NCBI GenBank assembly: GCA_016800925.1
Contig: JABCPU010000159.1
Span: 62,001 to 126,000 of the forward strand
Length of the DNA stretch: 64,000 bases
Source: Suillus spraguei
Lineage: Eukaryota > Basidiomycota > Agaricomycetes > Boletales > Suillaceae
Direction: 5' to 3'
In this document: piece after piece, positions 11,352-21,890 of the stretch
Position numbering within the stretch: the first letter of the stretch is position 1
Layout of the letters: each line of letters opens with the position of its first letter
The notes under the pieces: model-generated
What the model was told of the DNA's origin: nothing
The model's input: only the letters and a program-made list of their open reading frames with translations
Databases searched by the model: none
Position numbers and translations under genes: made by a program

Positions 11352-12918
11352 GTCTGCAAAACCACTATGATAATCGTAGACATGCTGCATCAACTATTGA
11401 ATATTGTTAGAGGTAAATATATAAAATATATGAAATCAAAAGAATACATACCAGAGCATAGACAGGGTCATTCTTCTTGGAAATGGTATACTCAATGTCA
11501 TCAAACACAGTGTCCCACAGCTCTTGTGCAACATCAGCATAATCAGAGGCATCCCATGGTCCCTCGAGTGTTGAGATGTAGTCAATCCAGAGTGGTGTGA
11601 GTTCAAGGCGAAAGCGCTGCTGGGAGCCTTCGGAAGATCTTCAGTGCGAAAATTTTGCCATTGACTGCACTTCTGTTGCTGTGACTGTGAATGGCTTGTT
11701 GTATTGCCTCCTTCATTGGTATTTGTGTTCTGTGGCACAACCTTTGTGACAGGCCAAATTATTGTTAGCATTGTATCAGAAGCAGAAGGATAAAAAGGGC
11801 TTACTGGCTGATCGAGGGGGTGAACACTCCTCTTGTTTGACCGATGAGTTTGTGACATAGTGCAAGCCCCTTGTTGAGTGGACTGAGGTGGACGGGAGTA
11901 AGTATTGGTCCTAGATGGAGTGGTACGAGCCTCCTGTAGAGTAAATTCATGTGGGCGGGAATGAGCATTGGGTCGAACCTGCTGTGTGCGATTTCCTTGA
12001 GAAGGTTTGGAGTGATGGTCCTCATTGGTAGTCCTCGGACGAGATGCATTGACTTTCTAGACATAATACCAAGTGTTAGTAGTAGTGGGATTTAATTGAA
12101 ATTTAGATGATACACACATTATTATTGCGATCATTGTGCTCCCCATTCCTTGGGCAATCAGTGCTAGCTTGCTAGACAGAATTAAAATAAAATATCAGTA
12201 ATTTGAATTCAGTCATGATAAAAGTGATACTCACCTGGACAGTTTCATTATTATCGCCACTGTTTTGCGCCTCATCTACCTTGTCACCATCCTTATCTTG
12301 GTCTCCTTGGCTGCCTCCATCGTCCCACTCATGTTGAGCCCCTCCAGCTTCATCTCCGGTGTTTTCAAGCATGTCAAGGGAGTTCAAATAGATGAGCTGC
12401 AAAGAGAATTCTCTATCATCTTCTTCAGCAAGTTCATCCTCATCTTCCAGTCTGCCAAATCTGACCGCATGTGTACTTTCCTTAGATATTTCTATGTATT
12501 CAAATGTATTTTAGTGGTAGAATGAAATAAAGTGAAGCACAGACCTTTTTTGGATGATTCCGAAGGATGATTTTGGATGCCCTTGGAAGCTGGAGGCGGA
12601 ACCAGAGGGAAGCCTGCTATTTGGGACCTGCATCCTAGCTTTTGAGCACAAATCAGGCAGTATCCCACTGATGGGAGGTTGACTTGCAAAAATTCATTCA
12701 TCATGTTTAATTTTTTTAGAGACTGGCCTATGAGCTGGGATTGCAAGGCAGAGGACTGACATATGAAGTATGATGAATGGTGGCAATGAGAGTGTTTGGA
12801 CGTGCATAACATTTGTGAGTGTTTGTCATTGTGATGCACAATAACAACACTCATCTTTCTTCATCTTCATTGCTATCGCTCATCACAAGTCCAAGCCTCC
12901 CACACTTACTCACAAGTA
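11352..12918 (-). pseudogene. Middle piece of the split uncharacterised gene (several exons)
   Basis: I do not recognise the protein. On the minus strand several exon-like stretches have good splice sites. One carries FGRLEDEDELAEEDD through LIYLNSLDMLENTGDEAGG to NETVQ, then GTGAGT (12480-12238). A short exon ASTDCPRNGEHNDRNNN ends at GTGTGT. A long Pro/Ser/Gln-rich exon runs from about 12058 to 11456 (SRPHEFTLQEARTTPSR ... RTEDLP), followed after a one-base shift by QRFRLELTPLWIDYISTLEG and YADVAQELWDTVFDDIE, ending at GTATGT. A further exon starts after CAATAG. The acidic, low-complexity N-part and the predicted helical C-part suggest a nuclear protein; no function is assigned. It is cut at 12919-12923 by element 2 and at 11352 by LTR C. 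Confidence 0.55.
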
Positions 12919-12923
12919 CTGCC
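12919..12923. repeat. Left target-site duplication of element 2 (CTGCC)
   Basis: CTGCC stands immediately before the first base of the element 2 5' LTR and again at 28034-28038, immediately after its 3' LTR. Confidence 0.92.
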
Positions 12924-12975
12924 TGTTACAATTGTACGTACCCCTATTCATTTTCCCTTTGACTCCTTTATGTTG

Positions 12976-12980
12976 TACAT
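12976..12980. repeat. Left target-site duplication of element 1 (TACAT)
   Basis: TACAT here and at 20501-20505 flank element 1 exactly. The undisturbed 3' LTR of element 2 has a single TACAT at the same place (after TTATGTTG), which is the empty-site control. Confidence 0.95.
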
Positions 12981-13454
12981 TGTTATGAACTGGGGTGGCG
13001 TCACCAGCGACAGTGAGAAGACACAGACGTCTGCTGGGAAGTTCTACAATGTCCAGAAGAGGACAAGGTGAAAGTACAAGGAACACGTTCCAAGTATGAT
13101 CAAGGGTTCTGCCTCAAAGACAAGTCTAAGAGGTTCTTCGAGAATAGAGACTAAGGCTAAGGAGTGCTTAGACTTAGAGACGATTCAAGACAACTTAGGT
13201 TGGAGACCTAAGCGAAGGAGATTCCAGGTAAAACCCAGTAAGATTAAAGTAAAGTATATACTACAAGTACAACGTGCTTAAATAGACCAATATGTGCGCA
13301 TGGACCAAGAGAGACGTGAGAAAGTAAGTGTGTATCCAAATAAGGAAGGCAACTATAGTACAGATGCGTTGAGCATATGAGTCAGAGTCATGTGACATGA
13401 TATACAAGTAAGGAAGCAAGAAGAAAATGAATAGGGGCACGTATGATTGTAACA
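12981..13454 (-). repeat. 3' LTR of Gypsy element 1
   Basis: The 474-bp LTR, read on the minus strand, starts TGTTACAATCATACG and ends at TAACA. It contains a TATTTAAG box and ACTTTAATCTT 34 bp downstream, as in the other LTR copies. Confidence 0.93.
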
Positions 13455-13486
13455 TTACCCCCTTTTTATACGTAAAGTCACCAACT

Positions 13487-14956
13487 TTACTCATCCTGGT
13501 TAGCATAGTAAACAGGGTCATCGCTATACTCATAATCCTCATCAGCGAAAGATCCACTTCTCATATACGTGGCTTCTTCAGCACCGGCGTGTCGTTTTGA
13601 GTCTCTCCTTTTCTCTGCTTGAATCCTTTCATCATCAAGCTGTTGTTCCCAAGAACGAAGTGCGTCGTAGAATCCGGCATCTTTCCAGGTTAATGTAAAA
13701 GGAGGAGTTCCGACCCATTGAGGGCAATAAATGGATAGATGAGTAGGCGACCAGTATCTGCACACCTTGCATTGATATTCCGCACAATTCTTCTGGCGAT
13801 GCCCAAGTAGTCCACAGACGTGACATTTCATGTTTTCGTCAGGGTTAGAAATGGACTTGCGTAATGGCAACGGGGAGATGATGGGTTTGGGACTAGTGGA
13901 TCTGGCGCGCTTCTTCCCCTTATTCCGCTTCATACGTTTCAAGGCAAGGGTGTTATCACACCTAAGCTGCGCTTGCTGGGCAGGGGAAAGCGTATATGCT
14001 GATGTTGGGAGATCTGGGGTAGTGCCTCGCTCGGCAATCGCAAGAAGTTCATTAGAAGAAGAGGGGGAAGTTATGCCGAAGTCTTTTACTAAGATTGGCA
14101 AGACAGGATCCATTGGACCAAATGATGACGGAATGGACATGGGAGGATGAATGTGAAGATTGTGAAGGCGAGGACCAAGTGTTATTAATTTGGCAACTGG
14201 AATTCCTAACCTTTTTGCAGCTTCACACTGTTCTTCTGTACAAGGCTCATATAGCCACGCGGGATGATCATGGGAGACTATAACGGGGGGCGATGAGGTT
14301 GACTGTTCAATGGGAGATGGGGTTCGTGGGGAGGCGAGGTCGGCTTGGGTTTGTTGCAGATCAGTGATGGCTTCTTCTACTAAGTTTTGGGCCACTCTAG
14401 TCTCAGCGACTGATTGCTGGATGGTTTCGACAACCGCGTTGGTGAGCTGTCCGATCTCTTGGACAGCAGTGCATAAGCCAGCAAGGGCATCAACACTAGA
14501 ATACATACACGAAGAAGAGGGTGCTGGAATAGGAAGTGGCGTATCTTCCTGCGGAGAGGGAGGTCGAGCAACATCTGCTTGACGTTCGGCCACGATGTGA
14601 ATAGCTTCTTCAACATCGCTCTTAAAAGAATTGGGAAGCAGCAGCATAGCATAAGAACGAATGCGTTTTTGAAGATGAAGGAGACGATGGCGGTAGGTGA
14701 TTTCTGTGGTTTCATTGGCAGTGGCTTCAACGAGGGCTGCAGTGCGTATGATATTGATGAGGAGTAGGGTGGGGAAGGCGCCTCTTTCAGTGAGGATTCT
14801 TTCGATTTTGAGCGCATGTCCTTTGCATAGAAGGGCGGCTTCAATGTAGGAGGTATTGTCAATTTCAGTGGTAAGGGTTCCGTAGTTTTCTGCATCGGAG
14901 TCGTAGTCATTGTTGGCAACGGTGATGGGGGTGATGTAAGCAGTGGGGAAAGACAT
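13487..14956 (-). CDS. Third gene of Gypsy element 1: zinc-knuckle accessory protein (489 aa)
   Basis: An uninterrupted 489-residue frame follows pol by about 50 nt. It is not Env-like: no signal peptide or membrane segment is visible. Reading along it: a helical N-half; a likely coiled coil around residues 165-215 (QEIGQLTNAVVETIQQSVAE); a Pro/Ser linker (PRTPSPIEQSTSSPP); a basic stretch KRMKRNKGKKRARS that could act in nuclear import or nucleic-acid binding; a CX2CX4HX4C knuckle (CHVCGLLGHRQKNC) and a second Cys/His cluster (CKVCRYW...HLSIYC); and an acidic tail (DEDYEYSDD). Element 2 keeps the same layout, including the acidic tail. The knuckles suggest RNA or DNA binding, like a second nucleocapsid; this is inference. 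The start at MSFPTAYI is chosen because the upstream ATG runs into TAA in this copy. Confidence 0.85.
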   Translation of the reverse strand: MSFPTAYITPITVANNDYDSDAENYGTLTTEIDNTSYIEAALLCKGHALKIERILTERGAFPTLLLINIIRTAALVEATANETTEITYRHRLLHLQKRIRSYAMLLLPNSFKSDVEEAIHIVAERQADVARPPSPQEDTPLPIPAPSSSCMYSSVDALAGLCTAVQEIGQLTNAVVETIQQSVAETRVAQNLVEEAITDLQQTQADLASPRTPSPIEQSTSSPPVIVSHDHPAWLYEPCTEEQCEAAKRLGIPVAKLITLGPRLHNLHIHPPMSIPSSFGPMDPVLPILVKDFGITSPSSSNELLAIAERGTTPDLPTSAYTLSPAQQAQLRCDNTLALKRMKRNKGKKRARSTSPKPIISPLPLRKSISNPDENMKCHVCGLLGHRQKNCAEYQCKVCRYWSPTHLSIYCPQWVGTPPFTLTWKDAGFYDALRSWEQQLDDERIQAEKRRDSKRHAGAEEATYMRSGSFADEDYEYSDDPVYYANQDE

Positions 14957-15008
14957 TTGGAATGGTAGTTGATCAGGTGCTGGTGCTAGTTGATTGACTG
15001 AAGGTTAA

Positions 15009-18000
15009 TCAGAGGGCATGTTGCTTCTTATAAGCATTCAAAATTTGAGCGGAGTTCTTCAAGTTCTTTTCTGGGAGCCATTCGTTATCTCCCGATGAAT
15101 ATCCTTTCCAGGAAACGAGATAGCGTCGGCGAGTGCTGATTCCTTTGTGGGAAAGAATTGCTTCTATTTCATATTCTTCTTCTTCTTCAATGATGTCAGG
15201 TGGTGGTTCCGGGAAGTTCAGACCGTGTACGTCCGTTTTGCTATAGGATGATAAGACGGAAGCGTGGAATGTAGGATGGATTTTCCACTCTGGAGGGAGT
15301 TTGAGCGTGAACGTGATGGGCGATAAGACATCGATGATTGGGAAGGGTCCATAACGCTTTGGCGCAAGTTTCTTTGATGGGAGTTTGAGTCTAAGATTAG
15401 TGGCAGATAGCCAAACCTTATCTCCGATCTTCCATGGAATGTACTTATCTCCTTGGGATCATTCAGCCATTGTTTGCATTGCAATATTATGGCAGGCGAT
15501 TGCTTCTTCTCTTATCTTCTGCAGGGATCGTACTCGATCTTCTGCTGTGGGGACAGATGAATCAGGGATAAGGTGAGGGATAGCGCGTGGTTCGTATCCC
15601 ATCATCAAATAGAAGGGTGATGCATTCCTTGCATCATGTTTTCGGTGGTTGTGGACGAATTCGGCGATTGGTAGGTGTTCTACCCAATCTTCAGGATTGT
15701 TGCGACAATAGATGCATAGATATGTTTCAAGTTCTTGATTTAGCCTTTCAGTTTGACCATCAGTCTGTGGATGATAAGCCGTAGATGGAGCGATGACGTA
15801 GTCGAGAAGTCGGGCAAGCTCCTTTGAGAAGCGCGATAGGAATTGCGGACCTCGATCTGAGATGACTTTGTCATGGAGTCCAAATCGTCGGTAGACGTGT
15901 TTCAAAAATAGTTTAGCAACGCCTTCGGAAGTGATGGTTTTCAAACAAGGATAATAATTACCCCCTTCATAAGGCCATGGTCTACCACGACCATGATACT
16001 GTCAAAGCCTCCAGAGACAGGGAGGTCAGTGATAAGATCGACAGAGACCTGAGAAAAGGGTCGAATCGCAGAGGAGGGGATTGGGGCAAGTGGAGGTCGA
16101 ACAGGGTGAGTATTGGCTTTCATTTGCTGACAAAGGGCGCAACCCTCAACATATTTCCGAATATAAGAGCCCATAGCGGGCCACCAAGCTTCTCATTTGA
16201 TGAGTTCTTCAGTTTTGAACCTACCGGGATGTCCCGCAGTAGGATGATCATGATATCTTTTCAGGATATCGGAACGATGTGCCGGTGGAATATAGGCACG
16301 ATTCGTAAAGTAGAGGACGTTCTCCTCGATCTTCCAGTCAGAGAGTGCCGATTTCATAGGAGGAAGGCACACGCCATCAAGGGCTGCAGATGCAGTTTTA
16401 AAGACAGGGTCGTCAAGGGGGTCAGAGGAGGACAATACATCCTTCAGGTCGATGTCAATAAGACGAACGAATAGAGCGTCAGGGAGGAGGGTCTGGTCCT
16501 CGTTATCGTCTTTGCCGGAGTCATAGTCGGGCCGGCGAGATAGTGCATCAGGTACTGCCAATTTAGTACCTGCAATGTGATGCAGTTCAATGTCATAAAT
16601 AGACAAAATCAATTGCCAACGTGCTTGGCGACGGGTAAGCTTCTGTGCACTTCTAAAGTACAGAAGGTTCTTGTGGTCGTGAATACCAGGACAGGGTGTG
16701 GGTTTCCTTCGAGATAATGATGCCATTCATTCAATGCCCGGATTACGGCAAGGAGTTCCCGATCGAAGATCTGATAATTGTGTTCTGCAGGGTTCAAAGA
16801 TTGTGAGAGATATGCACATGGGTGATAAACACCATTCTCATCAGTCTGTAAGAGAACCCCGCCAGTTGCTACAAGCGAAGCATCGGTAGCAATAGCAAAT
16901 TGTCGGGAAGGATCAGGGTTACAGAGTACCAGTTGGGATGTGAAGCGTCGTTTCAGTTCATCGAAGGTGTCCATACATTCAGTTGACCAATCAAAGGCCT
17001 TATCTTTCTTTGTTAATTCGATAAGAGGTTGGGCGATGTCAGAATAGTGGGAAATGAACGTGCGATAAAAGTTGCAAAAGCCGAGGAATGACCGAACATC
17101 TTTTACAGATTTCGGAGTTGGCCATTCGGCGATTCCTTTGGTCTTGGCGGTGTCCATAGCAACTTGTCCAGGCCGAATTATCATTCCGAGGTATTCCACT
17201 TCTTCTGCATCGAAGGTGCATTTTTCTGGTTTTAAGAACAGGTGTTCCTTTCGTATCTTCATCAAAACCCGTCTTGTCCATTCGCGATGTTCTGCCATAG
17301 TTGTAGAGAAAATCAGGATATCGTCCATGTAGATAACCATCCATCCTTCATTGATTTCCTGCTGGAAGGTACGATTCATGTATGCTTGGAAAGTTGCCGG
17401 TGAGTTACAAAGGCCAAAGAACATGATGTTCGGTTCAAAGAGGCCAAATTCCGTAGTGAAAGCAGCTTTCCACCTATCATCAGGATGGATGTGAATATTG
17501 TTATAGCTGGACCGGATATCCATTTTCGTAAAGAACTGTGCGTTGTGAAGGTGTGCGATGAGGGAAATAGGAAGCGGGAGCGGATAGGCATTTTTGACTG
17601 TCCAATCATTGATGTAGCGATAATCTTGACAGGGATGCAATTCTCCACTCTTCTTTCCCACAAAGAAGAAGCCACTGGCTTGGGGTGACTTCGATTCTGA
17701 GATGAAACCTTTTGCAACGTTTTCATCGATAAACGTTTTGACGGCAGCGCGTTCTTTTTCCGATAGCGGGTAAACCTTAGATGTGCGAGGGATAAAACCA
17801 GGTTTAGTATCGATCCGATGATCTATACCAGGGCGTTCAGGGGGTAGTTTGTTTAATCCGTCTTTGGCAAAGACGTCTGCGAAGTTGTGTAAATAGTCCG
17901 GGACCAGTTCTTCGAAGGGTTTCTTTTTCTTTTCCTTCTCATCCGTGGCGAATTCCTGAGCTTTGTTACTGTATTTCAGAGGAGGAAGGGAGGTTGTGGA

Positions 18001-19105
18001 ATAGTTGGGGAGTTGTTCGAGTCATGAAGTTCCATCACGTGTGAGGGGCGTGTCCATGGATACTTCTTCTATAATTCTCATGTTAACCCCATCGGTATCA
18101 TATTCCACAAGAAATTCTCCATCTCCAAGTTCGTAGGAGGAAATTTCACGGACTTCTGGTGCATGCCAGACGTCATGCATGGTATTGAATTGATCATCAT
18201 CCTCTGTTGGGATCAACGAGGGCATGGGTTCTTCTTCATCGGGGTTTCTTCAATTGAAGCTGATAGAGTTTTCGGGGGAACATAGAATTTGGATAATTTC
18301 GGTACGTTGGTATCTCATCCGGGGATCTCCTCTTCTGCTTTTCTTTTCCCGTGCTTCTGTTCGTCTATTGGCCATTGCTCAATAGGTTCTTGTCCAACCC
18401 GATGCTTGGGTTCGGATTCATTCTTGCGCTTTTCTGCACGGGGAATCGGTGACACTGCTCGCGGCAATTGTACATGAGGAGTGGGGTCTGTAGTACATGA
18501 CATTTGTACTTCGGGCTTCGGATCCTCAGAAATAGAAGGAATAATGAGGGATCTCAGAAGTTGAGAGTGTTGCCATTTCTTAGAATGGCAATTGAAAAGC
18601 GGGGGTAATCTGTTCTTCTTCCGATCATTATCTATGTCGATTTCAATTTCATCCGATTTCGTTGTTTGAGGAAGGACTAGTGTTTCGGCGGCCCAATCTA
18701 TACTTGGGTTCATTGCGCGTAACCATGGAATTCCCAGAAGGATTTGATCTCTTCTTCCTAATTTGGTGATATTGAATTTTCCATACATGGTTCATGCATC
18801 AATTTTGACCACTAGGAGACAGTAATGCGTGATTGGTCCTCCTTTAATAAGAGTTCCATCGGCTGTAGTAACTTGAAATGGTGTTTTGAGTTTTCGTCGT
18901 GTGATTTGATGGAGTTTCACAAACTCCTCAGAAATGAATGTTCCTGCCGCTCCTGAATCGATAACAGCGGTAGTGTCAACGGATTTCAAGCGAGTACGCG
19001 AGTGAAGGGTGATAGGAACACGAAGTTCTTTTCTTTCACCTACAGCGTGTAGAAGTCTTAGTAATATATTGGGAGAAACATATGTCGAATCTTTGTTTCT
19101 CCAAG
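15009..19105 (-). pseudogene. pol: pol of Gypsy element 1 (protease, RT, RNase H, integrase, chromodomain)
   Basis: The protease keeps its active site DSGAAGTF (about 18930). RT runs around 17661-16650 with YMDD intact (about 17320-17331), though DIRSGYN reads DIRSSYN. RNase H follows after a one-base deletion near 16693 (FTDHKN broken). The integrase HHCC region is near 16260-16130 and the chromodomain (LVSWKGYSSGDNEWLPE) near 15090. Breaks: CGA-to-TGA stops at 18792-18794, 18315-18317 and 15459-15461 (each an Arg codon in element 2), other stops near 18020 and 16190, and a shift near 15945. The stop that ends pol in element 2 (TGA) is CAA here, so the frame adds about 14 residues. It is not functional. 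Confidence 0.92.
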
Positions 19106-19930
19106 TTAAAAATCCTCAACAATCCGCCTTACAGTTTCTTCGTCTTCTTCTTCTTTGACTTCAGTTTGTCGGAGCGGGGTCTTCTTCTTTCTATCAGGAC
19201 AGTTATGAATACGATGTCCAGTCTTCTTGCATCCGAAGCATTGTCCCTTCTTCATGCATTCAGATCTCTCTGTGTCGGAGATTCGATCTATGACCATTGC
19301 GTTGGAATCACGGTTCGGTATGTAACGTGCATTTCCATAGTTCTTCTTCTTCTGTTGTGGAGTATGACGTGCCCTCATGGCTTGAAGGCGATGATGGGAG
19401 TTGTCAATGGAAATGCATTGCAGCACAACATCCCGGAATACTTCTGAGACATCTCCTAGTGCGAAATGCTTTGTAAGGATGCCCCAATTCAGGCCATCTT
19501 GGAAGAATTGGATCTTTGTTGCATTATCGGTGATATGAGCCTTGGCTGCAAGTGCCTCGAAATCAGCGATGTAGGTGTGAAGATCTCCACTTCCTTGTTT
19601 GAGGTCCCTGAGTTTTGTGAGTACGGTTCCTTTGGTATCCACTGGGTCGAAGGCTTCTTTGAAGCTTTTCATAAAATCTACCATTGTCCCATAACCAACT
19701 TTTTGTCCAGAGGTGTCGGTTGATTGAGCATGGTCAAGGAATTGCTCTTTCCAGGATTTGGCATTCCTTTCGGTCATAAAGGATGTTATGAAAATGATCT
19801 TCTGTTTGTCAGTAGTATAAAGCTTTTCATTGATATCAAAGTGCAGGTTGCACAACTGGATAAACTTCCGAGAGTTGTCGCGATCTCCGTCAAAACCGAT
19901 CGGCTGAAGGGCTCCTCTTGGACAATTGGT
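19106..19930 (-). pseudogene. gag: gag of Gypsy element 1
   Basis: The capsid-like part is nearly identical to that of element 2 (FDINEKLYTTDKQKIIFITS, LNWGILTKHFALGDVSEVF) and the CX2CX4HX4C knuckle is intact (CFGCKKTGHRIHNC). The frame stays open upstream to QPIGFDGDRDNSR, but the ATG-bearing leader of element 2 is replaced by unrelated sequence, so no good start codon is seen. The gene ends with TTT TAA at 19106. The -1 frame then runs open into the protease without a stop. Confidence 0.85.
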
Positions 19931-20026
19931 GTTTAGCGTTACGCGGTACGCTAATCTGCTTATCTAAGCAATCAAGGTTCGGGGTCGAAGACCGGGTAGT
20001 CGACGATCAGATAGACTTTAATCTTT

Positions 20027-20500
20027 TGTTACGAACTGGGGTGGCGTCACCAGCGACAGTGAGAAGACACAGACAGTCTGCTGGGAAGTTCTACAATGTC
20101 CAGAAGAGGACAAGGTGAAAGTACAAGGAACACGTTCCAAGTATGATCAAGGGTTCTGCCTCAAAGACAAGTCTAAGAGGTTCTTCGAGAATAGAGACTA
20201 AGGCTAAGGAGTGCTTAGACTTAGAGACGATTCAAGACAACTTAGGTTGGAGACCTAAGCGAAGGAGATTCCAGGTAAAACCCAGTAAGATTAAAGTAAA
20301 GTATCTACTACAAGTACAACGTGCTTAAATAGACCAATATGTGCGCACGGACCAAGAGAGACGTGAGAAAGTAAGTGCGTATCCAAATAAGGAAGGCAAC
20401 TATAGTACAGATGCATTGAGCATATGAGCAGAGTCATGTGACATGATATACAAGTAAGGAAGCAAGAAGAAAATGAATAGGGGCATGTACGATTGTAACA
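20027..20500 (-). repeat. 5' LTR of Gypsy element 1
   Basis: The 474-bp partner of 12981-13454. Next to its inner edge (20015-20026) the minus strand reads AAAGATTAAAGT, the presumed primer-binding site. Confidence 0.93.
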
Positions 20501-20505
20501 TACAT

Positions 20506-20925
20506 TATGTAACGCGACTCTGATTCATATGCTCAACGCATCTGTACTATAGCTGCCTTCCTTCTTTGGATACGCACTTACATTCCCACGTCTCTCTTGG
20601 TCTGTGCGCACATATTGGCCTATTTAAGCATGTTGTATTACACTTGTATACTTTACTTTAATCTTACTGGGTTTTACCTGGAACTTCCTTCACTTAGGTC
20701 TCCAACCTAAGTCGTCTTGAATCGCCTCTAAGTCTAAGCACTCCTTAGCCTTAGTCTCTATTCTCGCAGAACCTCTTAGACTCATCTTTGAGGCCGAACC
20801 CTCGATCGTACTCGGAACACGTTCCTTGTACTCTCACCTTGTCCTCTTCTGGACATTGTAGAACTTCCCAGTAGACCATCTGTGTCTTTTCACTGTGGCT
20901 GGTGACGCCACCCCAGTTCATAACA
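20506..20925 (+). repeat. Distal part of the 5' LTR of element 2
   Basis: This continues 12924-12980. A TATTTAAG box lies at about 20621 and ACTTTAATCTT at 20655-20665, the likely transcription start. The end is CATAACA. Confidence 0.93.
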
Positions 20926-20926
20926 A

Positions 20927-20937
20927 AAGATTAAAGT
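20927..20937 (+). promoter_or_regulatory. Self-complementary primer-binding site (AAGATTAAAGT)
   Basis: These 11 bases, one base inside the 5' LTR, are the exact reverse complement of LTR bases 20655-20665 and do not look like a 3' tRNA complement (no TGG start). Tf1/sushi-type elements prime reverse transcription with the first 11 nt of their own mRNA; the same arrangement is seen here and in element 1. Confidence 0.7.
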
Positions 20938-21053
20938 CCACTTGACCGTCGACTACCCAGTCTTTGACCCCGAACCCTGATAAGCCCTAATGGACAGCAA
21001 GACAGCGCATGTAGGCACCAAGAAAGTATAACTCACCAGATGAATCACCAAAT

Positions 21054-21890
21054 ATGACGACCAAAGAATTTGAATACAAAATTGGTCAGCCAACCGGTTT
21101 TGATGGAGATCGCGACAACTCTCGCGAATTTATCCAGTCATGCAATCTATGCTTCGACATTAACGAAAAGCTTTACACCACTGACAAGCAGAAGATCATT
21201 TTCATAACATCCTTTATGACTGAGAAGAATGCCAAGTCCTGGAAAGAGCAATTCCTTGACCATGCTCAATCAACCGACACCTCTGGACAAAAAGTTGGTT
21301 ATGGGACAATGGCGGATTTTATGAAAAGCTTCAAAGAAGCCTTCGACCCAGTGGATACCAAAGGAACCACACTCACAAAACTCAGGGGTCTTAAACAAGG
21401 AAGCGGAGATCTCCACACTTACATCGCTGACTTTGAGGCACTTGCAGCCAAGGCTCGTATCACTGACGATGCAACAAAGATCCAATTCTTCCAAGATGGC
21501 CTGAATTGGGGCATTCTTACAAAGCTTTTCGCACTAGGAGATGTCTCGGAAGTATTCCAAGACGTTGTGTTGCAATGTGTTTCCATTGACAATTCCCATC
21601 ATCATCTTCAAGCCATGAGGACACGTCATACTCCACAACAGAAGAAGAAGAACTATGGAAATGCATGTTACACACCTAATCGAGATTCCAATGCAATGGT
21701 CGTAGATCGAATCTCCGACATGGAGAGATCCGAATGCATGAAGAAAGGACAATGCTTCGGATGCAAGAAAACAGGACACCATATTCATAACTGTCCTGAC
21801 AGAAAGAAGAAGACCCCACTTCGACAAACCGAAGTCAAAGAAGAAGACAAAGACAAGGAAACCGTGAGGCGGGTTGTTGAGGATTTTTGA
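21054..21890 (+). CDS. gag: gag of Gypsy element 2 (278 aa)
   Basis: An intact frame with capsid-type N-part and a CX2CX4HX4C nucleocapsid knuckle at residues 234-247 (CFGCKKTGHHIHNC), followed by a charged tail. It packages the element RNA in cytoplasmic particles. It ends GAT TTT TGA. The -1 frame (TTT TTG ACT) leads toward the protease, as in element 1, but in this copy a further TGA at 21958-21960 interrupts it. The start at 21054 is the ATG of MTTKEFEYKIGQPTGF. Confidence 0.88.
   Translation: MTTKEFEYKIGQPTGFDGDRDNSREFIQSCNLCFDINEKLYTTDKQKIIFITSFMTEKNAKSWKEQFLDHAQSTDTSGQKVGYGTMADFMKSFKEAFDPVDTKGTTLTKLRGLKQGSGDLHTYIADFEALAAKARITDDATKIQFFQDGLNWGILTKLFALGDVSEVFQDVVLQCVSIDNSHHHLQAMRTRHTPQQKKKNYGNACYTPNRDSNAMVVDRISDMERSECMKKGQCFGCKKTGHHIHNCPDRKKKTPLRQTEVKEEDKDKETVRRVVEDF

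Larger units (their letters stand above)
12981..20500 (-). mobile_element. Gypsy element 1, same family, inserted in the 5' LTR of element 2
   Basis: This is 7520 bp, opposite in direction to element 2. LTRs are 12981-13454 (3' LTR) and 20027-20500 (5' LTR), each 474 bp, differing by about 7 substitutions and 2 one-base indels by eye. Genes in transcript order: gag, pol, third gene. The third gene is uninterrupted (489 codons), whereas pol has three CGA-to-TGA type stops and at least two frameshifts. The start region of gag differs from element 2 and lacks its ATG. The polypurine tract (AAAAAGGGGGTAA on the minus strand) abuts the 3' LTR. Confidence 0.95.

Noticed and set aside
13096..13281. 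61-codon frames repeated at 13096 and 20143
   Set aside because: They are within the LTRs of element 1 and merely reflect LTR identity.
13487..14956. Env-like third gene
   Set aside because: Position fits, but no signal peptide, membrane span or cleavage motif is visible; zinc knuckles point to nucleic-acid binding instead.
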